From the IMG/VR virus record IMGVR_UViG_3300037247_000257, positions 1 through 54,015 of that record: a stretch of 54,015 bases of DNA; one strand, written 5' to 3'. The position numbers and the translations under genes are program-made. The stretch comes from a virus. How positions within the stretch are numbered: position 1 is the stretch's first letter; each line of letters opens with the position of its first letter. Below the pieces are notes generated by a model that did not search any database, had not been told where the DNA came from, and saw only the letters and a list, made by a program, of their open reading frames with translations. Shown here one piece after another: positions 23,448-32,614 of the stretch.

Positions 23448-23743
23448 ATCTTGTTTTGTTTTGCTCGTTCTTTATAATACACCCACGCTTCTTCGAGCTT
23501 GTCTGCTAGGTGGTTGATCAAATCCATTCCTTGATCGATTTCTTCTGGGTTACAAGGTCCGTAAATCTCGTTTAACTTTTTGTCGATGGCTGTCTGGAAC
23601 ATGTTCCCTTTATTCTTAACGTCCTGGACGTAAGCCTTAGGTATTCCTGACAAAGCTTCTGTTCGATTTTGTAAAACTTGTAACAAACAAGTGTGAAAGG
23701 TGAGCTGTTGACCCACCTCTTCACTTACTAATTTGTCTGACAT
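23444..23743 (-). CDS. Helical hypothetical protein
   Basis: 99 residues from the ATG at 23743, which lies within the last 16 nt of the upstream gene; a start at 23779 would add 12 residues and lengthen the overlap to 52 nt. It is all-helical (MSDKLVSEEVGQQLTFHTCL...), with no membrane segment or motif. No family recognised. It sits between the dNTP pyrophosphohydrolase-like and HTH genes. Confidence 0.55.
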   Translation of the reverse strand: MSDKLVSEEVGQQLTFHTCLLQVLQNRTEALSGIPKAYVQDVKNKGNMFQTAIDKKLNEIYGPCNPEEIDQGMDLINHLADKLEEAWVYYKERAKQNKI

Positions 23744-24111
23744 CCGCATTGCTCTTCTGGCAAAGAGCATTTTGGACAAGGGGTAAAGTTCATCGACACT
23801 TTATCTTCCCTGTTATCCCATTTTGGATCTTGTAACATTTTGGCCAAAAACATAGCATTGCACTGTATGTGCCCTACATGGTTTATACCACTTTCCGGGT
23901 CATTATCTTCACCTTTAAGAAGAGCGAAAGTATGCCTAAGCATACTCTCTATTATCTTAGTAGTTTCAAGACCCTTTTTCCAATTGTTTGGTGCGTACTT
24001 TTTAGCTCCAAATTCTAGAACTTTTACCATTGGCTCTAGAGATTCAAAGTCTACCAAACTCCATTGAAGTTTTCCATCGTTAAACCTCAATGCTTTATCC
24101 TCATTCTCCAT
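23728..24111 (-). CDS. dATP/dGTP diphosphohydrolase-like protein (MazG-like fold)
   Basis: 127 residues. ALRFNDGKLQWSLVDFESL (7-25), FGAKKYAPNNWKKG (about 34-47), SMLRHTFALLKGEDNDPESG and HVGHIQCNAMFLAK match the phage family annotated as dATP/dGTP diphosphohydrolase N-terminal (DUF5664-like). This is an all-alpha NTP pyrophosphatase with Glu/Asp/His metal ligands. A Cys-rich tail (CPKCSLPEEQCGC) looks like a small zinc knuckle. The family adjusts purine dNTP pools and in some phages feeds Z-DNA synthesis, but no purZ is visible here. Confidence 0.7.
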   Translation of the reverse strand: MENEDKALRFNDGKLQWSLVDFESLEPMVKVLEFGAKKYAPNNWKKGLETTKIIESMLRHTFALLKGEDNDPESGINHVGHIQCNAMFLAKMLQDPKWDNREDKVSMNFTPCPKCSLPEEQCGCQTN

Positions 24112-25126
24112 CTTCTACTTTTAATAGTAAAACACCATTATTTCCAACTTCTTCTAAAGTTTGAGTCCAATCATCAGTTATAGTAGCAAAAGCAATTCGA
24201 CCTAATAAATCTATAGATTCACTAGTACCTTTACTTGTCCATGAAGGATCTACATCGTAAACTTTACATTCATAAAGACCAGATGTTTCTACTACTACCA
24301 TAGTAACTGATATTTTCCACTCGAGCGTATTTTCATCTGGAAACTGTTCTTGTAACCAGACAGATACAGCTCTCATGTACCACGCCATTTGACGATAGTA
24401 TCTATAGTACTCAAACGATGAGTTAAACTTAGAAACTGCTTTTCCTGTAGTTTTCAAATCTATCAGGTGAACTAACTTTTTAGAAGGATAGACTTGTAAT
24501 CTATCGATCAAACCTTTACAAGGTATTTCGATATCTTCACCATCTATAGTTAACTTCTCTTTCCAATAAATAGCTAGTTCATTATAAGCTTTATCACCAA
24601 AGTCTTCACCTTGCTGAAACAACAACTCCTTTGCTTTCTTATTGATTTGTAAGCTGTATATACAGTTCTCTACAATAGTTCTTTGCGCAGGAGTAATGCA
24701 TAAATCATCACTACTAATATATCTATGCCTTAGATAATCAAGACACTCTTGGAACTTATTCCACAATTTAGTAGCATCAGTTGTATTACCATACTTTGGC
24801 ATTACTTCAACTACTAACTTTTCAAGTGTTTTGTTATCTTTGGTGATATATCCTTCATCCCAAGATTCTGGCAACTTTTCCCATACCATGTCTGCCCATT
24901 CACCTAACTTAGCCGTTGGTCTTGACACATCTGATATTATAAAGTCACTAGGTTTCTCGACATACAAGTGAATTAACTTACCATTTTCTAAAGAAGGTGT
25001 TGACTCTTCTTCTTTTTCTCTGTCGACGATAGCTTTTTTGTATCGCGCAGGAGTTCCTCCTTCTTCCGGGTTAATGAATTTCATTCCGGAATTAGAAACT
25101 GCGGGTTTATCGTAATACTCTTTCAT
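24101..25126 (-). CDS. PD-(D/E)XK exonuclease (Cas4/RecE-like)
   Basis: 341 residues from ATG 25126, fixed by an ATGA overlap with the small gene upstream; a TTG at 25150 is the alternative. Nuclease motifs in order: His53 in GKLIHLY, Glu183, GLIDRLQ with Asp208, LIDLKTTG with Asp223 and Lys225, and YRQMAWY with Gln246. The DKPAVSNSGMK start resembles phage PDDEXK exonucleases of the exonuclease VIII type. It probably processes dsDNA ends for recombination together with the Sak4-like and SSB-like proteins encoded further on. Confidence 0.82.
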   Translation of the reverse strand: MKEYYDKPAVSNSGMKFINPEEGGTPARYKKAIVDREKEEESTPSLENGKLIHLYVEKPSDFIISDVSRPTAKLGEWADMVWEKLPESWDEGYITKDNKTLEKLVVEVMPKYGNTTDATKLWNKFQECLDYLRHRYISSDDLCITPAQRTIVENCIYSLQINKKAKELLFQQGEDFGDKAYNELAIYWKEKLTIDGEDIEIPCKGLIDRLQVYPSKKLVHLIDLKTTGKAVSKFNSSFEYYRYYRQMAWYMRAVSVWLQEQFPDENTLEWKISVTMVVVETSGLYECKVYDVDPSWTSKGTSESIDLLGRIAFATITDDWTQTLEEVGNNGVLLLKVEDGE

Positions 25127-25269
25127 TTTGGTATATATGAACGTTTCCAATACTTGCGATTTTGCTCCTTACAAAGTCTCATAAACTCTTGTTCTAACTC
25201 TAAATAAGCTAACACATAGATTTTATGCTGTCTTGGAGTTAAACCGCATTTCATAGGTAGTAACTTCAT
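25123..25269 (-). CDS. 48-residue basic HTH-like protein
   Basis: It starts at ATG 25269 and ends at 25123, with 4-nt ATGA overlaps on both sides (with the phosphoesterase stop and the nuclease start). This strongly supports translation. It begins MKLLPMKCGLTPRQHKIYVL; the GLTPRQ opening followed by a helix recalls the first helices of LexA- or sigma-type HTH domains. The C-terminus is basic (RKYWKRS). It is probably nucleic-acid binding or a small partner of the nuclease. Confidence 0.6.
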   Translation of the reverse strand: MKLLPMKCGLTPRQHKIYVLAYLELEQEFMRLCKEQNRKYWKRSYIPK

Positions 25270-26009
25270 TTCCTTGTCTTTCGATTAGGATCATGTCTAC
25301 CTTTCTCTTCGGGATATAAATCTTGTACTGAATCAGACAGCCAAAACTTTTTAGTGTCGATATCCATAATACTTAATCTACCATTAAAGCCAGCACCAGT
25401 ATCCATATTAAACACGTTACATGCGTTCATTGGAATATCTTTATTCCAATTCATAGTAGATGTATGGCCAATATAGATTTCTTTATGAGGACGTAATCTT
25501 CTAGGTAAACGTTTGTCCTTAAACAAAGCTCTAAAACTACTCTGTCCTGACATAGCTATAGTCCAGAGTTCTCTATCCCACATGTATTTCGTCTTATCAT
25601 CATTTCCTACTCCGTCATGACTAATGTAACCACCATGCACAAATGCACGGTTTTCGTCATCTAAATAGTAGTAAACTTGTTTGTTGAAAAACTCACGTAA
25701 GTGCTTTATTTTTAAAGCTTCGTCTTGATAAGCATCAAAAGTAACTTGCCCTCCATGATTAAGCCAGACTTTTTGAGGAAAACCAAATACCATCCACTCA
25801 ACAGCCCAATGATCATGATTACCTCGTATTGCAATAAGGTTCTTAATACCTAATAGTGTCTCTACCACTTGAGGTACTTCAGACCAGCCATCACATATGT
25901 CTCCTAGTTGTATAAGCGTGTCATCTTCCTGGAAGTTACAACGCTCTAGACATTGTACAAGAGCTCTATTAGCTCCGTGAATGTCACCTACTACTAACGT
26001 CCTTGGCAT
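25266..26009 (-). CDS. PPP-type metallophosphoesterase
   Basis: 247 residues from ATG 26009; a longer start at 26036 adds nine residues with more overlap. The metal-site motifs are GDIHG (8-12), GDICDGW (36-42), IRGNHDHW (61-68) and a late YIGHTS with His. This pattern is the PPP/ApaH-like phosphoesterase set seen in lambda-type protein phosphatase. Substrates may be phosphoproteins or dinucleotide polyphosphates. It overlaps the helical gene upstream by 26 nt and the 48-residue gene downstream by 4 nt. Confidence 0.82.
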   Translation of the reverse strand: MPRTLVVGDIHGANRALVQCLERCNFQEDDTLIQLGDICDGWSEVPQVVETLLGIKNLIAIRGNHDHWAVEWMVFGFPQKVWLNHGGQVTFDAYQDEALKIKHLREFFNKQVYYYLDDENRAFVHGGYISHDGVGNDDKTKYMWDRELWTIAMSGQSSFRALFKDKRLPRRLRPHKEIYIGHTSTMNWNKDIPMNACNVFNMDTGAGFNGRLSIMDIDTKKFWLSDSVQDLYPEEKGRHDPNRKTRK

Positions 26010-26346
26010 TTTTCTGCAGTTTACCAAGCCCTGCATATTGCAACGCTTCTAAATCAAACCCGTTGTAACTCATTAAATAGATAATAAGATCTAAAGACTC
26101 AGACATAGCGCCTATTATTTCTTCGTTATGAGTAGAACTTCTTAGTATAACTAACGCTCTTTCTAAGATATCTCCTATAACAGCGTGTTGGTTAACACTT
26201 AAAACAACTGGTACGTCCCAGTTATCTTCAAATCTATTTTCTATAACGTCACTTAATTCAGCCATTTCGGCTAACTTCAATATAGCTACCAAAGCGTCTG
26301 CTAAGTCTTGTCTTAACTTATCAGGCAACTCTAAATGTAGAGCCAT
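25984..26346 (-). CDS. All-helical protein, MazG-like in size
   Basis: 120 residues from ATG 26346, two bases after the RusA-like stop. An in-frame ATG at 26454 would give 156 residues but overlap that gene by 107 nt. The chain is almost entirely helical (LRQDLADALVAILKLAEMAE, then a RALVILRSSTHNEEIIGAMS segment). No metal-binding EExxE motif is evident, so a MazG assignment is not justified. Function unknown. Confidence 0.5.
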   Translation of the reverse strand: MALHLELPDKLRQDLADALVAILKLAEMAELSDVIENRFEDNWDVPVVLSVNQHAVIGDILERALVILRSSTHNEEIIGAMSESLDLIIYLMSYNGFDLEALQYAGLGKLQKNAKDVSSR

Positions 26347-26347
26347 A

Positions 26348-27136
26348 TTACCTACCGCCCCGACGATTTCTAGTCTGCACTGGTTTAGTTCTACTAGTCC
26401 GTCGCCCTTTTTCCAAGTCTTTTTCACCTCGGATAGATACGCGTTGTATTTCATACTTAGCTTCTTTTAATTGTTCTTGAAAACCTTTATGGTTTATAAT
26501 CCTTTTGTCTGTATCCTTAACAATCGTGAATACCAGCTTTCTGTCTTCTTCTTTATCTACCGGTACAAACTTTGGTACGGGTGGTTGGGTTATCCATAAG
26601 ACATTATCATCTGGTATTACTTGTTTGTTTCTCTTCTTTCCGTTCTTATCCCTGTTACCTGTTAGACAGTCCTGAAAAGCCTTAATATAAGGCCAAGATC
26701 TGTTATCGACATCCCATAGTGAATGACTACTTGGTTCACGTATGATGTCGTGGAGCTCAAGTTCTAACTTCAGAGGAAAGTGTTCTAAATTAATCGGATC
26801 AAGTTTGTTAACGTACGGAGCCATTTGCTCTTTTATGGCTGACAGTATTTTGTTCCGGATATGCTTAGAAGCTTCTCCGTTGTAGATCTTTTGCCCGTTG
26901 ATTGTTATAAGACGAGGTGTTCCTGCTGCTCTTGGGTTAGCTATAACTCTTTCGCCGCTAGCGATTTCTGTTAAATAAGCTTTACCATTAGACCAACGTT
27001 TCCACGTATATTTAGTGTTGTCATTGTATTTCTGAGCTTTAGGGCCTTTCTTGCCTTTCTCATAATACTTTTTCATTCTAGCATCACTAAGTTTAACTTG
27101 TCTTATATATTCGGGTATTTCTACAGTAATTTTCAT
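26348..27136 (-). CDS. rusA: RusA-like Holliday junction resolvase
   Basis: 262 residues from ATG 27136. The central LWDVDNRSWPYIKAFQDCLTG (about 140-160), with Asp142, Asp144 and Asp156, and VIPDDNV (Asp176, Asp177) reproduce the acidic residues of RusA nucleases, which cut four-way DNA junctions. The N-terminal 100 residues are an extra basic region absent from E. coli RusA (120 residues), and the C-terminus is very basic (RTSRTKPVQTRNRRGGR). It lies just past a terminator, first in the leftward run that follows the rII genes. Confidence 0.68.
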   Translation of the reverse strand: MKITVEIPEYIRQVKLSDARMKKYYEKGKKGPKAQKYNDNTKYTWKRWSNGKAYLTEIASGERVIANPRAAGTPRLITINGQKIYNGEASKHIRNKILSAIKEQMAPYVNKLDPINLEHFPLKLELELHDIIREPSSHSLWDVDNRSWPYIKAFQDCLTGNRDKNGKKRNKQVIPDDNVLWITQPPVPKFVPVDKEEDRKLVFTIVKDTDKRIINHKGFQEQLKEAKYEIQRVSIRGEKDLEKGRRTSRTKPVQTRNRRGGR

Positions 27137-27150
27137 ACAAAAGGTTAGTA

Positions 27151-27178
27151 AAAAGTAAAAGGGGAGCATTACTCCCCT
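27151..27178 (-). terminator. Intrinsic terminator after rIIB-like gene
   Basis: Minus-strand AGGGGAG-TAATG-CTCCCCT followed by TTTACTTTTT, 6 nt after the rIIB-like stop. Confidence 0.88.
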
Positions 27179-27183
27179 CTTTC

Positions 27184-28362
27184 TTATAAGTTTTCGATCT
27201 GTTTCAAACCTTCCTCGAAGGTCTTGATCGATTGTCCTTGAGCTTCTATAAGCTCTTTAGTTATAGTTTCCCACTCTTCGTCAGTCTGCTTAGCATACGT
27301 TGAAGGATGGTAAATACTATGGTTGACAGCTACTAAAGAACCGTCTACGTAGTACTGAAGTACACGCATAGCTTTATCTCCACCATAATCTGGAATAGCA
27401 CCGATGTGCATAGGGTCTACTAAACATGTATGGATATCAGCACCACTCCAATGAGCAATGTAACTTAAGCCACCAATGTGAAGACCTTTTACACAAGAAC
27501 GACTATCGTCGCAGTTTACAAACGACCAATCTGGAAGTCTGTGAGTACAACCAATCTTGATGAAGTGACCAGGTTCTGAATATCCATTAGGACCTTCACA
27601 GTAAAAAGCATCTCCACTTTTACCCATAATGTATGGAGTAAAGATTCTATCTTCTGCTTTAGTTGTGTCTCTCTCATCAACTTCCTCGATGATTTTCCCA
27701 GTATCTGGACAGAACGTACGTTTCTTAGCGTATCTAGGAACTGAAACAATGTCACCATCTTCATTTTCCTCGAACTTTTCTAAGTGCTCGTTAGAAGTTT
27801 TGAAACAAGCTATTAAGCCTTCTTCTGTTGGTTTAACTTCGTAAGTAGTAGCTTTTTGCTCAGCTAACTCTTCGCTTAAACCTTCTTCCATGTACTCAAT
27901 TTTCTTAGCTGGATCTACCCACGTCATGTCGATATACTCAGCTAAACGTTTCATAAATACCTTGTTATCAGCTTTAGGGTTACGTAAAGCTCTTTTCCAA
28001 AGCTTGATAAGTGGATTTACATCTATCCCTTTTTCAATCGATTGTTCAAGTCTCCACACTAATTCCTCAGGTAAAGGTATTTTAGAGATAACGTCGTCAG
28101 ATAGTTTGATAAAGTATTCTTTAGTTACCGGTTGGTAATAAAGCTCTTTATGAAACGCTTCTACTTTCTCTTTGTAGTCATCTTTACAGATGTTGTCTAC
28201 ATCTAATAAAAGAGCTTCTAACTCTTCCATAGTTTTCACTTTTTGTGAATCTCCAGAGATTTTCATCAACTTGTTAAATTTCTCATGAGAGAACATAACA
28301 TTAAACGATTTTTCTCTGCATTGTACTGAGATGTTTTCTCCCAGTCTGTTAACTACTATCAT
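27184..28362 (-). CDS. rIIB: rIIB-like protein
   Basis: 392 residues from ATG 28362 (ATGA overlap with the preceding stop). The N-terminal region (GENISVQCREKSFNVMFSHE) and the central LPEELVWRLEQSIEKGIDVN and LIKLWKRALRNP segments resemble phage rIIB proteins, whose middle contains a 'pLi.fw.nl..Np' block. The C-terminal half is rich in Gly, Asp and His (GGLSYIAHWSGADIH). It is encoded downstream of an rIIA-like ATPase, as in T4. In T4 the rII proteins counter lambda RexAB exclusion and influence lysis; the role here is presumed similar. Confidence 0.72.
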   Translation of the reverse strand: MIVVNRLGENISVQCREKSFNVMFSHEKFNKLMKISGDSQKVKTMEELEALLLDVDNICKDDYKEKVEAFHKELYYQPVTKEYFIKLSDDVISKIPLPEELVWRLEQSIEKGIDVNPLIKLWKRALRNPKADNKVFMKRLAEYIDMTWVDPAKKIEYMEEGLSEELAEQKATTYEVKPTEEGLIACFKTSNEHLEKFEENEDGDIVSVPRYAKKRTFCPDTGKIIEEVDERDTTKAEDRIFTPYIMGKSGDAFYCEGPNGYSEPGHFIKIGCTHRLPDWSFVNCDDSRSCVKGLHIGGLSYIAHWSGADIHTCLVDPMHIGAIPDYGGDKAMRVLQYYVDGSLVAVNHSIYHPSTYAKQTDEEWETITKELIEAQGQSIKTFEEGLKQIENL

Positions 28363-28925
28363 AGTTCTACTTTTTGTTTGATTACTAAAGTGTTTCTGTT
28401 CCAAGCTTTTTTATCACAGAGTTCCTGTAATATTTGTAGTGCTTGTTCTACTTTTTTTTGTTCTTCTTCTGTCATTGCAGGATGCTCTCGGTAAGAGTCT
28501 TCCAGATTCCTACATCGTTTCCAAAGTTGAAACTTTAAATAGTTTCTTTTCTTAACAACGTACTCATCAAAAGGAGTAATTCTTTCCGTAAACACTTGAG
28601 AGTAAGTATCTGCTGAACGCCTCAAGGTACTAAAATAGCATGAAACAAACCAACCTGGTTTAGGTAAAGTTGTATCAACTGGCACAGCAAGATTCATACT
28701 TGCCCATTCTGCCATGTTATACTTAGTTGAGTATTTACAAAATATAGCTACTATATTGTTTATCACTCTGTTTTTAGCAGGACCTACTAGCGCATTTTTT
28801 TGCGTAGGCGTTTTAGCTCTTGCCCACGGTGAAATATTACTATCTTTCTCACCGCTTTCAGCTATTAATCTCTCCTGATTTGACAGAAATATCCTCGGTG
28901 TCTTGAATTGTCTCAGATTGTCCAT
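28359..28925 (-). CDS. Hypothetical protein between rIIA- and rIIB-like genes
   Basis: 188 residues, overlapping the rIIA-like gene by 68 nt and the rIIB-like gene by 4 nt (ATGA). It has a basic, helical C-terminal half (KRNYLKFQLWKRCRNLEDSY) and a proline-rich, aromatic middle. No motif is recognised. Its conserved position inside the rII unit suggests a working partner. The real start could be further in, which would shorten the long overlap. Confidence 0.5.
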   Translation of the reverse strand: MDNLRQFKTPRIFLSNQERLIAESGEKDSNISPWARAKTPTQKNALVGPAKNRVINNIVAIFCKYSTKYNMAEWASMNLAVPVDTTLPKPGWFVSCYFSTLRRSADTYSQVFTERITPFDEYVVKKRNYLKFQLWKRCRNLEDSYREHPAMTEEEQKKVEQALQILQELCDKKAWNRNTLVIKQKVEL

Positions 28926-31665
28926 ACTCTAACTTTTTCCAACTTATCATTTCCTGTATTAGTAAAGTTGTTTCCATATCAAGCTCTTTACGTTCACCAT
29001 CTGTTAGAATATCCATCTTGTTAAACACTGCCTTTAAAGGGCCAACATAAGCTATTAAAGCATTTGCCATGTTTATAAGATCACTATTAACAGCTAATCC
29101 ACCTGTTATACCTGTTGGCAAACTTGCTTGTTTTACGTACTCAGCTATAGTTTCTGGAGTTTCATCAGATTGAGCCATATCTTGAAGCTTTTCTATACTA
29201 TCAAGATACTTTAAGAAATCTTGGTGATGCTCGTTCATAGCAAAACGCTTACTATAATTAGAAAGATCTCTATGATATCTTGCTACATATTTCTTTAACT
29301 TAATATAATCTTCATGAGCTTCTTGATTGAAGTTCGCAAAGTTTTCTAAAAAAGCTAAAGATTTCATAGTAGAATCTATCTTTCTTGCTGTGTTCCAGTG
29401 TACTATCGCATTGTCCATAATTACATTGCAGCCCGTTACTTGACCTTTTTCATTTTTTACTAATACAGCTTCTCCGAAGAAATCGTCAATATGCTTATGC
29501 ATACTAAAGTGTTTCTTATTGCTCTTTGAAACTGCTACTACTTTATAAAACTCATTATCAAACCTATCATTACTTCCGTAAATTAAAGGCGTGTTTTCAC
29601 TACGCGCTTCGTTTACATCTTTACAAAGAACTCCGTTCATTCTGTCAAGAATGTGGCAAGCGTATTGTAACTTAGACTCATCGTGTTGAAAGCCATAGTA
29701 CAAAGTACCTTTATAATCTTTGATTTCTTGAAACTTAGGTTCACGCTTATTCATCTGATAAGTTTTACTGATCGTATCCTCCCTATCATAAGGTATATAA
29801 CGCTCAACAAAAGTGTTACAGACAACTCTCATCTCGAGTTCACGCTTTTCTTTAGCTGTGAGTTTTACTTCTTCTTCTATCGAATTACCATCTTCGTCTA
29901 CTTTACCTTGCTCAATCTTTGTTAAGTTTTTGATATACTCTTGTGGTACATCTAACTCATCATAGCTTTTGTAAGATTCTGATAACTTTAGAAGGTTAAT
30001 CACTTCATCCCTATCGGCTTTAGCTTTCTTAATCCAAGCCGCTTTGTTTTGAAGCTGGAGCTTGTTTTTAGTTATCATAGCCGAAGCAGCATGCTCGATA
30101 GTTTCATCGAGTTTAGGTGATATCGTTATGAAAGTGTTACCAGATGACTGATCAGCACAGTAAACATCTTTATAACGAGAAGCTTGAGAAGTCTTAAAAT
30201 AAACAGTATCAGTGTTTATCAAATTCCACCCAATATTCTTATCATCACGATTTACTTGATAAAGTCCTTCTTTGTCTTTAAACTTAGTACTTTTTACAAT
30301 ACTACAGTGCTTAAATACACTAGATGGAATACCAAAGCGTATTTTCGTACCTTTAAACTTAGGTTGAACATTCTGTAAATCGACTATTCGACTTAATCGC
30401 CCTATGGTATTGTTCACTCCTGAATAAGATACGATGTTTTTACACGCATTTAACCACTTTATAAAGTCAGTTTGTTGTAACTCTTTCTCTACAAGGCCAG
30501 TAGCCTCTTCTTGAGCTATTTCAAACTGCTTCTTTAAGAATACTCGTGTAGCAGCAGTCCATCGAACAGTTTCTCGAGAAGGAACAACGTCAACTCCGTC
30601 GCTTATCACAACTTCATTACCTTCGTCATCTTCAACAACCTGTCGGATAGGACATTTTACACCTATATCTCCATGTAAATCCTCTAACTCCATCTCTTTG
30701 AAGTCTATGTGTCCATAACACACACCAGTCTGACTCTCAACGTTATCACCACCTTTAATGATGACGATATGCGGTTTAGAATAAGGACTGTTCTTAGAGA
30801 TAATTAGATTCGCTGAGTTATACATAGTATCAGCTTTAAAAGATATTTCACTTTTATAGCCATCTACACTCTCTTCGTAAAACTTAACGTTTCTAAAATA
30901 AAGTAGCTGAGTTTTTACAGCCTCGATATAGTTTGTTTTGTGGTGCTTAAGAGCCGGCACCTCGACTTGTGTATAATTCTTCTCTTCAGTACGTTCACCA
31001 TGAATGACAAACCCATCAGAGAATGTGTAAGGGATATTTGCTTCTCCCTTATCTAAATCAAGCGCTCCGATCATAGAGTTAATCTTACGATTAAACACCT
31101 GAATCTTGTACTTGATACCGTTGTACACTGTAGTAAGGATATAAAATCCTGTACCATCAGATGTAGCTAGACCAACCTTGGCCCCTAGTCCGAATGCTCC
31201 TAAAGCATCCTTACGATTACGTTTAGTAGAGTAACCAATTTCTAATACACCCTCAAGACGACCTGAGCCAATACCTACTCCATAGTCACGAACTATGAAA
31301 CTATCACAACGTCCTCCTCCTTCTCCTGAACGGTAGATAATCTCTACATCATTCTTGTCTTGATTAAGGTGGTTACGATCGTAATAAGTTGGGTCCCACT
31401 TGGAGTCTGCATAAAGCGCCCCGTCTCGTTCGATAAAGTAATCACTTGCTTTAGCACTACCTGAGAGTATTTCGATAGCTCTCTCTTTCTCACTCTGCGC
31501 ATCAACTGCGTTCGCCGTGAGTTCACGTACCGTACTTTGAATCGGTTTCTGATATTGCTGCGCTTGGACAATGTCCATGACCATGCCTTCTGCCGCTGCA
31601 TTAATCTTTCTCCTCTTACCTGCTGTTCCTTGGACTTCACGTTTTTCTACTTCTTGTATAGCCAC
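28858..31665 (-). CDS. rIIA: rIIA-like GHKL ATPase
   Basis: 935 residues. The N-terminal GHKL ATP-binding site is clear: VRELTANAVDA (46-56; Glu48, Asn52, Asp55), DYGVGIG and GAFGLGAKVGLA. These are the N, G1 and G2 boxes of the Hsp90/MutL/GyrB fold, as in phage rIIA. The C-terminal half is long, helical and charged. T4 rIIA is membrane-associated, works with rIIB and prevents exclusion by Rex. At 935 residues it is larger than T4 rIIA (725). It is encoded two genes upstream of rIIB in the same transcript. Confidence 0.8.
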   Translation of the reverse strand: MAIQEVEKREVQGTAGKRRKINAAAEGMVMDIVQAQQYQKPIQSTVRELTANAVDAQSEKERAIEILSGSAKASDYFIERDGALYADSKWDPTYYDRNHLNQDKNDVEIIYRSGEGGGRCDSFIVRDYGVGIGSGRLEGVLEIGYSTKRNRKDALGAFGLGAKVGLATSDGTGFYILTTVYNGIKYKIQVFNRKINSMIGALDLDKGEANIPYTFSDGFVIHGERTEEKNYTQVEVPALKHHKTNYIEAVKTQLLYFRNVKFYEESVDGYKSEISFKADTMYNSANLIISKNSPYSKPHIVIIKGGDNVESQTGVCYGHIDFKEMELEDLHGDIGVKCPIRQVVEDDEGNEVVISDGVDVVPSRETVRWTAATRVFLKKQFEIAQEEATGLVEKELQQTDFIKWLNACKNIVSYSGVNNTIGRLSRIVDLQNVQPKFKGTKIRFGIPSSVFKHCSIVKSTKFKDKEGLYQVNRDDKNIGWNLINTDTVYFKTSQASRYKDVYCADQSSGNTFITISPKLDETIEHAASAMITKNKLQLQNKAAWIKKAKADRDEVINLLKLSESYKSYDELDVPQEYIKNLTKIEQGKVDEDGNSIEEEVKLTAKEKRELEMRVVCNTFVERYIPYDREDTISKTYQMNKREPKFQEIKDYKGTLYYGFQHDESKLQYACHILDRMNGVLCKDVNEARSENTPLIYGSNDRFDNEFYKVVAVSKSNKKHFSMHKHIDDFFGEAVLVKNEKGQVTGCNVIMDNAIVHWNTARKIDSTMKSLAFLENFANFNQEAHEDYIKLKKYVARYHRDLSNYSKRFAMNEHHQDFLKYLDSIEKLQDMAQSDETPETIAEYVKQASLPTGITGGLAVNSDLINMANALIAYVGPLKAVFNKMDILTDGERKELDMETTLLIQEMISWKKLEYGQSETIQDTEDISVKSGEINS

Positions 31666-32614
31666 TTGTTAAGATTTTAATAATTATCTCTGCGGCGGTT
31701 GAACATCGATTTTTAGCGATATCTGTGATGTCTTTTCCTCCATGTGATGAAAGATACAACTCAGGGATATCATAAAGCTCGGCCATTCTTCCAGCAGAGC
31801 GTCTTCCTGTAAGATCGTCGTCGTACAGGCTAACTAATGTGTCAAATCTTTGAGAAAATTCATAGTGTTCATCTTTGGATATTATGGTTGACTCGCTTGG
31901 TGGAGCAACCGCAGCTATACCACATTGATCTAGGAACATAACATCTTTCATGCTTTTGGTTATCACCAATAGTTTTCCTGAATCAGGGAGCTGTGAGTAA
32001 CCTTGTAATCCTACAAAGTTTCCTAAGAATCTCCATTCTTTTCTCAAAGGGAAATATAGCTTTATCTTACCATCAAAGTAATATCCGTAACACGGATCTT
32101 GTGCGTTATAAGTATACACAAGTCGATCTCCGACCCATGCGTACTGTACTGGCGCAACTTTATACTTTTGCATAGTTTTAGTAGAAATGCCGTAACTTCT
32201 CCAATAAGCAATGTCATGCTGTTTGAGTTTACGCCATTTAACTTTGATTTCAGCTAATTCCTTTTCTTGTATTTCGTGTACTTTTGGTTTGCGTTTTAAG
32301 TTCCCTATTTTGAGACCATCTACGAGACCAAAATCTCGCGCGATAATTTTACACGCATCCCAGAAATTAACACCGTAAAGACGCATTACTACGTCAAAAC
32401 AATTACCTAAAAAGTCACCCGACCAGTCGATGAAAGTCATCACACCGTTCGGGTTCCTTTTAAAGGTACATGTTGGGTTTTTGTCTTCTCTAAACGGAGA
32501 ACATATTTTCTCTGTAAAGTCGACAGTTACCCCAAGATATCTTTCGAATATCTCTTCTTGGGATAGTCGGCTCAGAATGAACTTCTTGTCTATATCTGGG
32601 ACTATCCTAAGCAT
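31637..32614 (-). CDS. DNA primase (DnaG/TOPRIM type)
   Basis: 325 residues. The N-terminal CSPFREDKNPTCTF (about 38-51) corresponds to the phage primase zinc/CHC2 region with reduced Cys content, followed by DWSGDFLGNCFDVVM. The C-terminal TOPRIM domain has LLVITKSMKDVMFL (about 215-228, Glu replaced by Thr-Lys) and SLYDDDLTGRR (about 262-272). It would lay RNA primers beside the DnaB-like helicase encoded nearby. It starts where the SSB-like gene stops (one base shared) and overlaps the rIIA-like gene by 29 nt. Confidence 0.8.
   Translation of the reverse strand: MLRIVPDIDKKFILSRLSQEEIFERYLGVTVDFTEKICSPFREDKNPTCTFKRNPNGVMTFIDWSGDFLGNCFDVVMRLYGVNFWDACKIIARDFGLVDGLKIGNLKRKPKVHEIQEKELAEIKVKWRKLKQHDIAYWRSYGISTKTMQKYKVAPVQYAWVGDRLVYTYNAQDPCYGYYFDGKIKLYFPLRKEWRFLGNFVGLQGYSQLPDSGKLLVITKSMKDVMFLDQCGIAAVAPPSESTIISKDEHYEFSQRFDTLVSLYDDDLTGRRSAGRMAELYDIPELYLSSHGGKDITDIAKNRCSTAAEIIIKILTSGYTRSRKT

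Noticed and set aside
23444-23779. Long start at 23779 for the helical gene
   Set aside because: The ATG at 23743 gives the short overlap usual here and the extra residues are not strand- or helix-like.
25984-26346. MazG pyrophosphohydrolase call
   Set aside because: Helical and of the right size, but the EExxE and ExxD metal motifs are not visible.
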